Source: an uncultured Pseudomonadota bacterium (lineage in GTDB: Bacteria; Myxococcota_A; UBA796; SXON01). From it: a stretch of 64,000 nucleotides of DNA. The stretch lies in the NCBI GenBank assembly GCA_903921785.1, contig CAIXRH010000014.1:1-64000 (forward strand), written 5' to 3'. The position numbers and the translations under genes are program-made. The notes under the pieces were generated by a model. That model was not told where the DNA came from, made no database searches, and worked only from the letters and a program-made list of their open reading frames with translations. This document shows, one piece after another, positions 56,419-64,000 of this stretch. Numbering within the stretch: position 1 is the stretch's first letter; each line of letters opens with the position of its first letter.

Positions 56419-57839
56419 GCCTGCGGCGGCTTCACGTACTCGAAGTCCATGGAATTGCCGTGGATGCCCTTCTTGGGCGCCGCGATCCAGTTCGCCATCT
56501 TCCCGGGCTCCTGCACGCGGTGCATGAGGCTCGTGACGTAGGCGCGGTCTTCGGCCGAGGGCAGCCAGTTGCCGATGTTGCGGTCGTATTCGTCCTGGGC
56601 GAGCAGCTGACCGTCCGGGCCGAACGGGAGGTTGGCGTAGATGCCCTGCCGACGGAAGAAGCGGCTGTCCGGGAGCGTGATGCGCTCCGAGGAACCTTCC
56701 TCCTCCAACGCCTGGTTCCAGCGCTTGACGACCCGCTCGGCGTCCTTGATGTAGGACTGGCGGAGCATCTCGTTCATGGCGTTGCGCAGCGGCACCTCCT
56801 TGGAGGTGAGCTTGCCGTTCTCCACGGTGGCGAGGCGGTGCCACTGGTTGAGCGCCGTGTGCTCGTCGTAGTCCTTGGCCTCGGCCCAGCGGCCCTTGAG
56901 GCCCGCAGCGAAGAAGTCCGCCGCGTTGGTGCTGATCTCGGAGCCGAACAGGTCGATGCTGTAGCAGAACCAGTAGTTGATCCACTTCTGGGTCATCGCC
57001 ACCGGCACGCCACCCTGGGCCCGCGCGTCGCCGTTGCGGTCCAGCTTCGCGAGCTGGGCGCCGCGGCGGAGGATGCGCTCGACGCCGGTCTCGCCGACGA
57101 AGAGGTGATGGGCCTCCTCGGTGAGCATGAAGCGGCAGGTGCGGGAGAGCGGGTCGAAGCCGGACTCGGCGAGGGCGCCGAGCTGGTACTTCCCATCGCG
57201 GTCGGTGAAGCAGGTGAAGCAGAAGAAGGTGAGCCAGTCCGGACAGGGCTGGTTGAACGCGTCGAGGATGCGGGGCTTGTCGGCGTCGCCGGCGCGGCGG
57301 GCGAGCAGGTCATCCGCCTCGTCGCGGCCGTCCTTGCCGAAGTAGGCGTGGAGCAGGTACACCATCGCCCAGAGGTGACGGCCCTCCTCGACGTTGACCT
57401 GGAACAGGTTGCGCATGTCGTAGAGCGAGGGGGCGGTCATGCCCAGCCAGCGCTGCTGCTCGACGCTCGCGGGCTCGGTGTCGGCCTGGGTGACGATGAT
57501 GCGGCGGAGCACGTTGCGGTACTCGCCCGGCACTTCCTGCCAGACGGGCTCGCCGGCGTGGTCGCCGCAGGGGATGCGCCGATCGGCGACCTTGTCATCG
57601 AGGAAGATGCCCCAGCGGTACTCGGGCATCTTGACGTAGCCGAACTGCGCCCAGCCGCCCGGCTCGGTGCTCACCGCGGTGCGGAGGTACACGTCGTGGA
57701 GCTGGAAGCTCTCCGGGCCCATCTGGTTCCACCAGTCCAGGTAGGCGGGCTGCCACTTCTCGAGGGCGCGCTGCAGGCGCTTGTCCGAGTCGAGGTTGAC
57801 GTTGTTCGGGATGAGGCTCTGGTAGTCGATGTCGGCCAT
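56415..57839 (-). CDS. boxB: Benzoyl-CoA 2,3-epoxidase, oxygenase component BoxB
   Basis: DIDYQSLIPNNVNLDSDKRLQRALEKWQPAYLDWWNQMGPESFQ, MRNLFQVNVEEGRHLWAMVYLLHAYFG, EEAHHLFVGETGVERIL: diiron EExxH-type ligands. Confidence 0.95.
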   Translation of the reverse strand: MADIDYQSLIPNNVNLDSDKRLQRALEKWQPAYLDWWNQMGPESFQLHDVYLRTAVSTEPGGWAQFGYVKMPEYRWGIFLDDKVADRRIPCGDHAGEPVWQEVPGEYRNVLRRIIVTQADTEPASVEQQRWLGMTAPSLYDMRNLFQVNVEEGRHLWAMVYLLHAYFGKDGRDEADDLLARRAGDADKPRILDAFNQPCPDWLTFFCFTCFTDRDGKYQLGALAESGFDPLSRTCRFMLTEEAHHLFVGETGVERILRRGAQLAKLDRNGDARAQGGVPVAMTQKWINYWFCYSIDLFGSEISTNAADFFAAGLKGRWAEAKDYDEHTALNQWHRLATVENGKLTSKEVPLRNAMNEMLRQSYIKDAERVVKRWNQALEEEGSSERITLPDSRFFRRQGIYANLPFGPDGQLLAQDEYDRNIGNWLPSAEDRAYVTSLMHRVQEPGKMANWIAAPKKGIHGNSMDFEYVKPPQA

Positions 57840-57864
57840 GGGGGACTCCGAAAGGGAAGAAGGA

Positions 57865-59493
57865 TCAGGTACGCTTGTAGTCGAAGACGGGGCGCTCGGG
57901 CGCACCGAACATCTTGAGCGCACCGCGCTCGCCGACGGCGTTGGGGCGCTGGAAGATCCAGTTCTGCCAGGCGGTGAGCCGGCCGTAGATCTTGTTGTCC
58001 ATCGTCTCGGGGCCGCCGAACCGGAGGTTCTGCTCCATGCCGGTGAGCGCGTCGGGGGAGAGGCTCGCGCGCTCCTCGATGGCGATGCGGACCTCGTCTT
58101 CGTAGTCGATCTCGTCGGGCGTCATGGTGACGAGCTCGAGCTCCTCGGCGCCCTCCGCGTCGATCGTCGCGCCGACGGCGAGCACCTTGGCCGGCTGGCC
58201 GGGCGCGCCGGGGAAGCGGGACTGAAGGCGGGTGAGGCCGGAGTGCATCGGAAAGAGCCCACCGGAGACCTTCGAGACGAAGACCTTGTTGATCCCGTCG
58301 TCGTCCGCCAGCATGTAGGAGCGGTCGGCCGCGAGCACGATCTCGAACAGCGAGCCGGAAAAGGCGTTGCCCGGCTCGACGAGGGCGAAGATCGTCTTGG
58401 CCATGTTGTCGAGGCGGCGGAGGACACGCGCTTGGAAGAGCTGCACCTCGCGGCCGAACCAGCCCTGGGTCTCCAGCGCGGCGTCGGCTTCGAGGACCTT
58501 GTGGCGATCCCCCTCGGCCTTGACCACGAGCAGCCCGATGTCGAGGTGGTTCACGCGGAGGCGGAGCAGCGCGTCGTCGAGCTCGCGCCAGGCGCGCAGC
58601 GCCCACGTGGAGCTGTCGGCGCAAGGCGCGGTGTCCGGCGCCTTGATGGTGAGGTGCGCGACACGCGCTTCGTTGTCCACCTTCACGGTGACGTAGCGGT
58701 ATTCGAGGTGGTTCCCCGCGACCTCGCTCGGGGCGAGCGGCTCGAGCACCACCGAGAAGGCCCCTTCCGGCATCGGGTTGGCGCCGGCCACGGCCTGGGC
58801 GCGCGCATCCAGGCTCGCCTGCCACTTGCTGCGGGCGAAAGAAGCATCGACGAAGCGGTACTTCACGGCGTCGCGCGCCTTGAAGCCCTCGGCCTTGGTG
58901 CAGAACACATCCGCCATGTCGCGGCGGACCTTCCGCTTGTCGGTGAGGCGGGTGAGGCCGCCGGTGCCAGGGAGCACGCCGAGCAGCGGCACCTCGGGGA
59001 GGGAGACGGCGGAGTTCCCGTCGTCGATCAGGTAGATCTCCTTGCAGCACATCGCGAGCTCGTACCCGCCGCCGGACGCGGTGCCGTTGAGCGCGGCCAC
59101 GTACACCGCGCCGCCGCTGTCGGTGGCCTCCTCGATGCCGCAGCGCGTTTCATTGGTGAACTTGCAGAAGTTCACCTTGAACGCGTGGCTCGACTGGGCG
59201 AGCATGCGGATGTTCGCGCCGGCGCAGAACACCTTGTCGTACCCGCCGGTGACGACCACGCAGCGGACCTGCGGGTGCTCAAAGCGGAGGCGCTGGACGG
59301 CGTCGGCCAGCTCCACGTCCACCCCGAGGTCGTAGCTGTTGAGCTTGAGCTCGTACTTCCCGGGCCACATCCCGCCATCTTCCTGCACGCGCATGGTGAG
59401 CGTGGCGATGGCCCCCTGCACATCCAGCTTCCAATGCCGGTAACGATCGGGGTGGGTCTCGAAGTTCACAGCGGGGTACGCGATCTCGGCCAT
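57865..59493 (-). CDS. boxC: 2,3-epoxybenzoyl-CoA dihydrolase (benzoyl-CoA-dihydrodiol lyase) BoxC
   Basis: NFETHPDRYRHWKLDVQGAIATLTMRVQEDGGMWPGKYELKLNSYDLGVDVELADAVQRLRFEHPQVRCVVVTGGYDKVFCAGANIRML; crotonase fold. Confidence 0.95.
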   Translation of the reverse strand: MAEIAYPAVNFETHPDRYRHWKLDVQGAIATLTMRVQEDGGMWPGKYELKLNSYDLGVDVELADAVQRLRFEHPQVRCVVVTGGYDKVFCAGANIRMLAQSSHAFKVNFCKFTNETRCGIEEATDSGGAVYVAALNGTASGGGYELAMCCKEIYLIDDGNSAVSLPEVPLLGVLPGTGGLTRLTDKRKVRRDMADVFCTKAEGFKARDAVKYRFVDASFARSKWQASLDARAQAVAGANPMPEGAFSVVLEPLAPSEVAGNHLEYRYVTVKVDNEARVAHLTIKAPDTAPCADSSTWALRAWRELDDALLRLRVNHLDIGLLVVKAEGDRHKVLEADAALETQGWFGREVQLFQARVLRRLDNMAKTIFALVEPGNAFSGSLFEIVLAADRSYMLADDDGINKVFVSKVSGGLFPMHSGLTRLQSRFPGAPGQPAKVLAVGATIDAEGAEELELVTMTPDEIDYEDEVRIAIEERASLSPDALTGMEQNLRFGGPETMDNKIYGRLTAWQNWIFQRPNAVGERGALKMFGAPERPVFDYKRT

Positions 59494-59512
59494 GGGGTCC
59501 GTCCGGAGCGTT

Positions 59513-59526
59513 GGCACTATACTGCA
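59513..59526. promoter_or_regulatory. Imperfect operator-like box (GGCACTATACTGCA)
   Basis: 12 of 14 positions match the perfect palindrome TGCAGTATACTGCA 43 bp away; in the boxC/boxR divergent promoter region. Confidence 0.65.
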
Positions 59527-59554
59527 CGTGCTCGGGGTAGACAAGCACACAAAC

Positions 59555-59570
59555 ATGCAGTATACTGCAT
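59555..59570. promoter_or_regulatory. Perfect 16-bp palindromic operator ATGCAGTATACTGCAT
   Basis: Self-complementary; fits the TGCA-N6-TGCA pattern reported for BzdR/BoxR-type regulators. Confidence 0.8.
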
Positions 59571-59584
59571 CCGTGAGCATTCCC

Positions 59585-60385
59585 ATGCCCGAGCTGCTCC
59601 CTCGTGTCGGCGCACGCGTACGCCAGCTCCGCGAGTCCCGGGAGCTCACCCAAGCCGAGCTCGCCCGGCGATCGGGGGTGAGCCTACGTTTTCTGGCCGA
59701 CGTGGAGGGCGGCACCGGCAACGCCAGCCTGCTGCGCCTCGCCGAGCTGGCGCTGGTCCTGGGGGTGAGCCTCGCGGAGCTGGTGGTCGACGCCGGCCCG
59801 GTGGTCGACGACCTCACCCGCTTCGGCCGCCTCGCCCCGGCGGAGCGGCGCCTCCGCCTCGGCGGCACCCGCGTGGCCATCGGCCTCGTCGGCCTTCGCG
59901 GCGCCGGCAAGTCCTCCGCCGGAGCCGGCCTCGCCGCGCGCCTCGGCGTGCCCTTCGTAGAGGTCGACGCCGCGATCGAAGCGCGTGCGGGGATGCCGTT
60001 GGCGGAGCTGTTCACCGACCACGGCGTCGCGCGCTACCGCGAGCTGGAGCGAGAAGTCCTCGACGCGACGCTCGCCACCGGACGGCCGGTTGTATTCGCC
60101 GCGGGCGGCTCCCTGGTCACCGACACCGCGGCCTGGGCCGACGTGCGGCGGCGCGCGCGCACCACCTGGCTGCGCGCCCGGCCGGAGACCCACCTGCGCC
60201 GCGTCGAATCCCAGGGCGATCATCGGCCCATGCGCGGGCGGCGCGACGCCCTGTCCGAGCTGCGGGGGCTGCTCAGCGCCCGCGAGCCGCTCTACGCGCT
60301 CGCTGACCTCACGCTGGACACCGACCGGCTCGACCTGTTGGAGACGATCTGGGCGCTGGAGGCGTGGGCGAACGAGCCGGCCTGA
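59585..60385 (+). CDS. boxR: BoxR/BzdR-type regulator: XRE-family HTH fused to shikimate-kinase-like domain
   Basis: VRQLRESRELTQAELARRSGVSLRFLADVEGGTGNASLLRLAELALVL HTH; IGLVGLRGAGKSSAGAGLAARLGVPFVEVDAAIEARAGMPLAELFTDHGVARYRELEREVL kinase-like. The upstream ATG at 59555 lies inside the operator. Confidence 0.93.
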   Translation: MPELLPRVGARVRQLRESRELTQAELARRSGVSLRFLADVEGGTGNASLLRLAELALVLGVSLAELVVDAGPVVDDLTRFGRLAPAERRLRLGGTRVAIGLVGLRGAGKSSAGAGLAARLGVPFVEVDAAIEARAGMPLAELFTDHGVARYRELEREVLDATLATGRPVVFAAGGSLVTDTAAWADVRRRARTTWLRARPETHLRRVESQGDHRPMRGRRDALSELRGLLSAREPLYALADLTLDTDRLDLLETIWALEAWANEPA

Positions 60386-60464
60386 ACGGCTCCTGCGCGG
60401 GGAGGAGCGGTGCCCCCCTCCGCTCAGCCCCTCCTCGCCCCGCTCCACGGGCCCTGGGGGCGGC

Positions 60465-61727
60465 CTAGGTCTCCGGGCGGAGCTTCTCGGGCCCGAAGGT
60501 GCCCTTGAACTCCTTGAAGGTCATGCCCTTCTTCTTCTCGCGGAGCTTCGTGAGCTCCTCGCGCACGGCATCGCCCTTCTTCTTCACCGCCGACTTCTTC
60601 TTCTCGTAGTCGTCGTTGAGCTTCTTGAGGACCAGGTTCTCCTTCTCGGAGAGCGGCCGGTTCTCGGCCTTCGCCAACTTGCGCAGCTTCACCGTCGTGG
60701 ACACGGTGAGGTCCTGCGCGTCCGTCGCCGGCTTCTCGAGCTTCTTGAGGGCGGCCTCGAGCTTCTCGATACGATCCGACGGGTCGTCCTGTGCGTCGAC
60801 GACCTCCTCCTTGCCGTCGACCAGGGTCACCGCGAGGCCGAGGTTGCCGACCACCTGCAGGTACGGGTAGCCCTTGGCGACGAGCCCGCGGTACACGGTG
60901 AAGGCGAAGTTCTGGGGCGTGGCGCCCGCCGCGGTGTAACAGCCGTCGAGGTACACCTTGCCGGCGTAGGTCTTCGGCAGCTTCAGTTTGCTGGTGAGGT
61001 AGGTGATCACCTGCGCGGGCGTCATGTCCGCGAACTCGGAGGCGTACACCTTCGAATTCGACTCCCAGGTCTTCGAGGGAGTCCCGTGACCCAGGAGCAC
61101 GACCGGGGAGTCGTCGCCGATGTCCTTGAGCTCATCCTTCGGGGCGTCCTTCTTGCGCCCGAGCATCTTGTCGAGCAGGGTCCGCTTGACCTTGGGCTTC
61201 TCCTCGTGGTGCTCCTCGGCCTCCGCGTAGTCGTCGCCCTCGCGACGGATTGGCGCGTCCATCCCCAAGGTGCGGGCCTTGGCGAGCCGCTCGGAGGACT
61301 CGCGGATGGTCTTGTCGTCGTTGTCCAGGTCGATGACGGCGCCCTTGCCGGCCTGGCGAGCGCCGAGGAACGTCGCCTTGTCTACTCCCTTGCTGAGCGC
61401 GTTGAGCCCCGGGACCGCCGCGACCGCCTTCCACGCCTTCACGAACGCGTCGGGCGCCAGCGTCTTGTTCGACGCCGCGGTGTTGATGGCGAACTGCACC
61501 TTGCCGTCCACGACGTCCACCTGCCCGATGACGATCGACTTCAGCTTGAGGATCGGGTCCTCTTTCGCCATGAGCTTGCCGAAGCCCTCCTTGCTCACCT
61601 CGGCCTTCTTCGGGCTGAGCATCAGGCTCGGAACCGGCGTACTATCCGGAGCAAGCGCGAACCAGAGCGGCGCCGTCTTGAGGTTGTTCCACTGGGTGGT
61701 GAGCTTCGCCTTGTACTCAGGGGTCAT
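60465..61727 (-). CDS. Caspase-like (clan CD) cysteine-peptidase candidate with C-terminal Lys/Glu coiled coil
   Basis: DDSPVVLLGHGTPSKTWESN (hydrophobic-HG) and GKVYLDGCYTAAGATPQNFA (hydrophobic-DxC); no signal peptide. Confidence 0.6.
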   Translation of the reverse strand: MTPEYKAKLTTQWNNLKTAPLWFALAPDSTPVPSLMLSPKKAEVSKEGFGKLMAKEDPILKLKSIVIGQVDVVDGKVQFAINTAASNKTLAPDAFVKAWKAVAAVPGLNALSKGVDKATFLGARQAGKGAVIDLDNDDKTIRESSERLAKARTLGMDAPIRREGDDYAEAEEHHEEKPKVKRTLLDKMLGRKKDAPKDELKDIGDDSPVVLLGHGTPSKTWESNSKVYASEFADMTPAQVITYLTSKLKLPKTYAGKVYLDGCYTAAGATPQNFAFTVYRGLVAKGYPYLQVVGNLGLAVTLVDGKEEVVDAQDDPSDRIEKLEAALKKLEKPATDAQDLTVSTTVKLRKLAKAENRPLSEKENLVLKKLNDDYEKKKSAVKKKGDAVREELTKLREKKKGMTFKEFKGTFGPEKLRPET

Positions 61728-61997
61728 GACTCGGGGCCGCGGGGTGACACGGGAGTGGGGTGGACGCTCCGGGCCCTCGGGCCCGGCGACGCGCTCGATT
61801 ATCGGCCCCCCGCAGGCGACGCGATCATGCCTGACATACCGTGAAGGCATCACGCGCCGCGGGCGCCCCACCCCGCGCGTCCACGGTCCCCCGAAGCGCC
61901 GACCGTTCACGGCCGGCTCCGCCGGCCGGCGCCGCCGAACGGTGGTCCGGAGCGCCGACGTCGGTCTGGCGCCCCCTTCGGAAACGTCAGGATTTCC

Positions 61998-62957
61998 CTA
62001 GGGAGCGAGGCGCGCGACCTCGCGGACCGGCTCCGCCAGCGCGGCCCCCAGCCACGCGTGACCCGCGGGCGAAGGGTGCTCCCAGTCGGTGCTCCCAGCG
62101 TTGAACCACGCTCGTTCGGGGCCGGCCCGGAGCACGGCCAAGCCGTCGACGTAGGGCAGGCCCACGGACGCCACGATCTCGGCCTCGCGTGCGGTGCGCT
62201 CGAGCGCTTCCGCGCAACGGCCCGGAGCGCCGGCCCGGGCGTCGCACCGGGAGAGGTCGGGCTCGGCGAGGACATGCGCGGCGAGCCCGACCACCACCAA
62301 CGGCACGGAGTGGAGCGCGGCTTCGTCCCGCATCGCCAAGAGCGCGGCTCGGTATCGCTCCGGGTCCTCCACCTCGGTGAACCCCCGGGCGCGGAACGCC
62401 CCCTCGGCCAGCCGCGCCAGCGACGACCGTTCCCGGAGGAGCGTCGGCAGCGTGCCCGCGTCGCCGACCCAGGCGAAGAGCGGCGGTTCACCCACGGTGA
62501 TGAGCTCGCTCGGCACGAGATCGTTGGCGTAGGTGGCGAAGAGCACGGCCGCCGGGCGGAAGCGCCACCCGAAGGTCCGGAGCGTCGCCAGCGACTGCTC
62601 CGCGTCGTAGCCGTAGTGGCTGAGGTTGATGGTCCGGATCTCGGGCCCGAGCGCCGCCTCCAACGCGCGGGGCCACGCCTGGTCGGCCGAGCCGGTGCCC
62701 CAGGTCATCGAGTCGCCGAGGACAACGACACGGCGCTCGCCGGACGGGGGCTCATCGGAGAGCTCCCGCTCGTGGAAACCCAGGAAATTGGCGCCGTGTT
62801 CGCCCGGAGCGGTGGCGAAACGCCGCCCGTCGACGGGAAAACGGAGCGTCCCATCGTGGTGGCGGGCGAGCGCCTCCGCTGCGGCCAGCGCCGCCGCGAA
62901 CCCGCACAATCCAAGCCCGAGCCGCGCGGCGACCCGGGCCGGGCGCTTCGGCGTCAG
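61998..62957 (-). CDS. SGNH/GDSL-type hydrolase with N-terminal membrane segment; start codon uncertain
   Basis: RRVVVLGDSMTWGTGSADQAWPRALEAALGPEIRTINLSHYGYDAEQ, ATYANDLVPSEL, TDWEHPSPAGHAWLGAAL. No ATG/GTG between the upstream gene stop and the TM; CTG at 62957 overlaps that stop. Confidence 0.75.
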   Translation of the reverse strand: MTPKRPARVAARLGLGLCGFAAALAAAEALARHHDGTLRFPVDGRRFATAPGEHGANFLGFHERELSDEPPSGERRVVVLGDSMTWGTGSADQAWPRALEAALGPEIRTINLSHYGYDAEQSLATLRTFGWRFRPAAVLFATYANDLVPSELITVGEPPLFAWVGDAGTLPTLLRERSSLARLAEGAFRARGFTEVEDPERYRAALLAMRDEAALHSVPLVVVGLAAHVLAEPDLSRCDARAGAPGRCAEALERTAREAEIVASVGLPYVDGLAVLRAGPERAWFNAGSTDWEHPSPAGHAWLGAALAEPVREVARLAP

Positions 62958-63634
62958 CCGGGCTTCGGAGCGGCGCCGGCTCCGCCGCCACCGCCGCCAC
63001 CCCCGCCACCGCCGTGACCGCCGTGCCCACCACCGCCACCCCCGCCCGGAGGCGGCGGGGGCGTAGCCGGGGGCCCGCTCGCGCCGTTGGGGGCGGACGT
63101 GGGATCGAACTTCTGCAGGGTGAGCGCCACGCCGGAGACGGCGTCGGTCTTCACGTCGATCCACCCGCTGGCGGCCATGGGCTCGCCGGGCGTGGGGCCG
63201 TCCCCCGTGGCGTCGATGAACACGGTGAACTGCGCGGGACCGAGGTCCTTGGGCAGCTCGACCTCAAACGGCCCGAGCCCCTTGAGCGAGGTGGAGTAGA
63301 CCAGCTCGGGCATCGTCTCGGTCTTCTTCAGTACGTCGAGCCGGAGGGTGCCCTCGACGGTTCCAGCGAACGCGGTGGTGCCCGTGACCTTCACGCCCGT
63401 GCCGGGCTCTACCTGCACCAGCGTCGGGCCGGCGCCAGGCGGCGGCGCGCCGGCGCTACCCTCGGGGGGCGGGCCGGGCGGCGTGCCCGGAGCGGCGCCG
63501 CCGTTCGGCGAGGGCGTGGCGGCGACGGCCCCCGGAGTTTCCCCGCCCGCAGGCGCGGGAGTGGCGACAGGTGCGCCCTCTTCGGGGGCCTCGGACGGGC
63601 AGCCCATGAGGGCGACGAACAGCAGCGAGATCAC
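62954..63634 (-). CDS. Pro/Gly-rich lipoprotein
   Basis: GTG start; VISLLFVALMGCPSEAPEEG lipobox; poly-Pro and Gly/His-rich tail GGGGGGGHGGHGGGGGGGGGGG. Confidence 0.65.
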   Translation of the reverse strand: MISLLFVALMGCPSEAPEEGAPVATPAPAGGETPGAVAATPSPNGGAAPGTPPGPPPEGSAGAPPPGAGPTLVQVEPGTGVKVTGTTAFAGTVEGTLRLDVLKKTETMPELVYSTSLKGLGPFEVELPKDLGPAQFTVFIDATGDGPTPGEPMAASGWIDVKTDAVSGVALTLQKFDPTSAPNGASGPPATPPPPPGGGGGGGHGGHGGGGGGGGGGGAGAAPKPG

Positions 63635-63692
63635 CAGCGACTCCAGGTTGTCCAGAGCTTGCCAACTCCGGACCGTACGCGCAAGGCCGCCG

Positions 63693-64000
63693 CTACGGAT
63701 TCCTCGGAGTCGGGGCCGAGGCGCCGACCGGGAGGGGCGGTCCCTGGGGCGCGTGCGCGGGGCCGGACGGCGGTGGCGGCGCGGCGGAACCGTCGGCGGG
63801 CGCGGTGCCCGCGGGGAGCGTGCCGTCGGACGCCGCGGCCGGCGCGAGAACGGTGGCGTCGGCCGAGGTGGCGGCGGCGCTGGCGGCCTCCGAGGCGCCC
63901 CCCGGGGCCGCAGCGCCGGAGGTCGTCCCCGAATCCGTCGCGGCGCCGGGCCTCCGCTCGACGCCAACTCCCGGCGGGAGCGCGGGGCCGCCGGGGGTAC
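63693..64000 (-). CDS. Ala/Pro-rich protein, C-terminal part (runs off the window edge)
   Basis: Open minus-strand frame to the window end: ...GTTSGAAAPGGASEAASAAATSADATVLAPAAASDGTLPAGTAPADGSAAPPPPSGPAHAPQGPPLPVGASAPTPRNP*. Confidence 0.45.
   Translation of the reverse strand, partial: TPGGPALPPGVGVERRPGAATDSGTTSGAAAPGGASEAASAAATSADATVLAPAAASDGTLPAGTAPADGSAAPPPPSGPAHAPQGPPLPVGASAPTPRNP

Noticed and set aside
53677-56541. 954-aa plus-strand ORF antisense to the Mo fusion gene
   Set aside because: His/Arg/Gly-rich shadow translation; the opposite strand has full 2Fe-2S and Mo motifs.
61911-61927. GGCCGGC-TCC-GCCGGCC hairpin in the 61.7-62.0 kb gap
   Set aside because: Short GC palindromes are expected at this base composition; no U tract or conserved partner.
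62987-63060. GGC/CCG-rich simple repeat
   Set aside because: Codes for the Gly/His/Pro-rich tail of the lipoprotein; low complexity, not a CRISPR or mobile element.
1-64000. CRISPR arrays, IS elements, prophage or integron features
   Set aside because: No regularly spaced direct repeats, transposase/integrase motifs or phage structural genes seen in any frame.

Overview
High-GC chromosomal window. C-terminal GGCGC...hydrophobic...RR/RPAR tails resembling MYXO-CTERM, plus many Asp/Thr-rich lipoproteins and MopE-like repeats, point to Myxococcota. Left end: a minus-strand tRNA-Thr(UGU)-Tyr-Gly-Thr(GGU)-tuf array. About 0.6-20 kb: secreted and lipoprotein genes (porin-like, HEAT, beta-helix/MopE, OmpA, VWA) plus a B12/radical SAM gene. 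About 21-33 kb: Ser/Thr kinase with ATPase/TPR-like region, a tightly overlapping glpK operon, bioA-selD and rpe. selD appears to be a UGA-containing selenoprotein gene truncated in the ORF track. About 32.7-44.7 kb: a chemotaxis cluster with two divergent cheA genes, a CheR-CheD fusion and a CheC/CheX-type phosphatase. About 44.8-47.1 kb: a SUOX-family Mo enzyme and ATP sulfurylase. About 48.4-60.4 kb: the most notable locus, a nine-gene, tightly overlapping minus-strand operon boxC-boxB-orf96-[Tat-2Fe2S-Mo fusion]-[4Fe4S/FAD subunit]-orf74-hcrC-hcrA-hcrB. It is headed by a divergent BoxR/BzdR-like regulator with two TGCA-N6-TGCA type operators. It appears to join 4-hydroxybenzoyl-CoA reductase, a Pao-like periplasmic aldehyde oxidase and the aerobic benzoyl-CoA epoxidation (box) pathway in one regulated unit. 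Right end: a caspase-like (clan CD) candidate, an SGNH hydrolase and Pro/Ala/Gly-rich lipoprotein genes. All family calls are from reading protein motifs; no database search was run.
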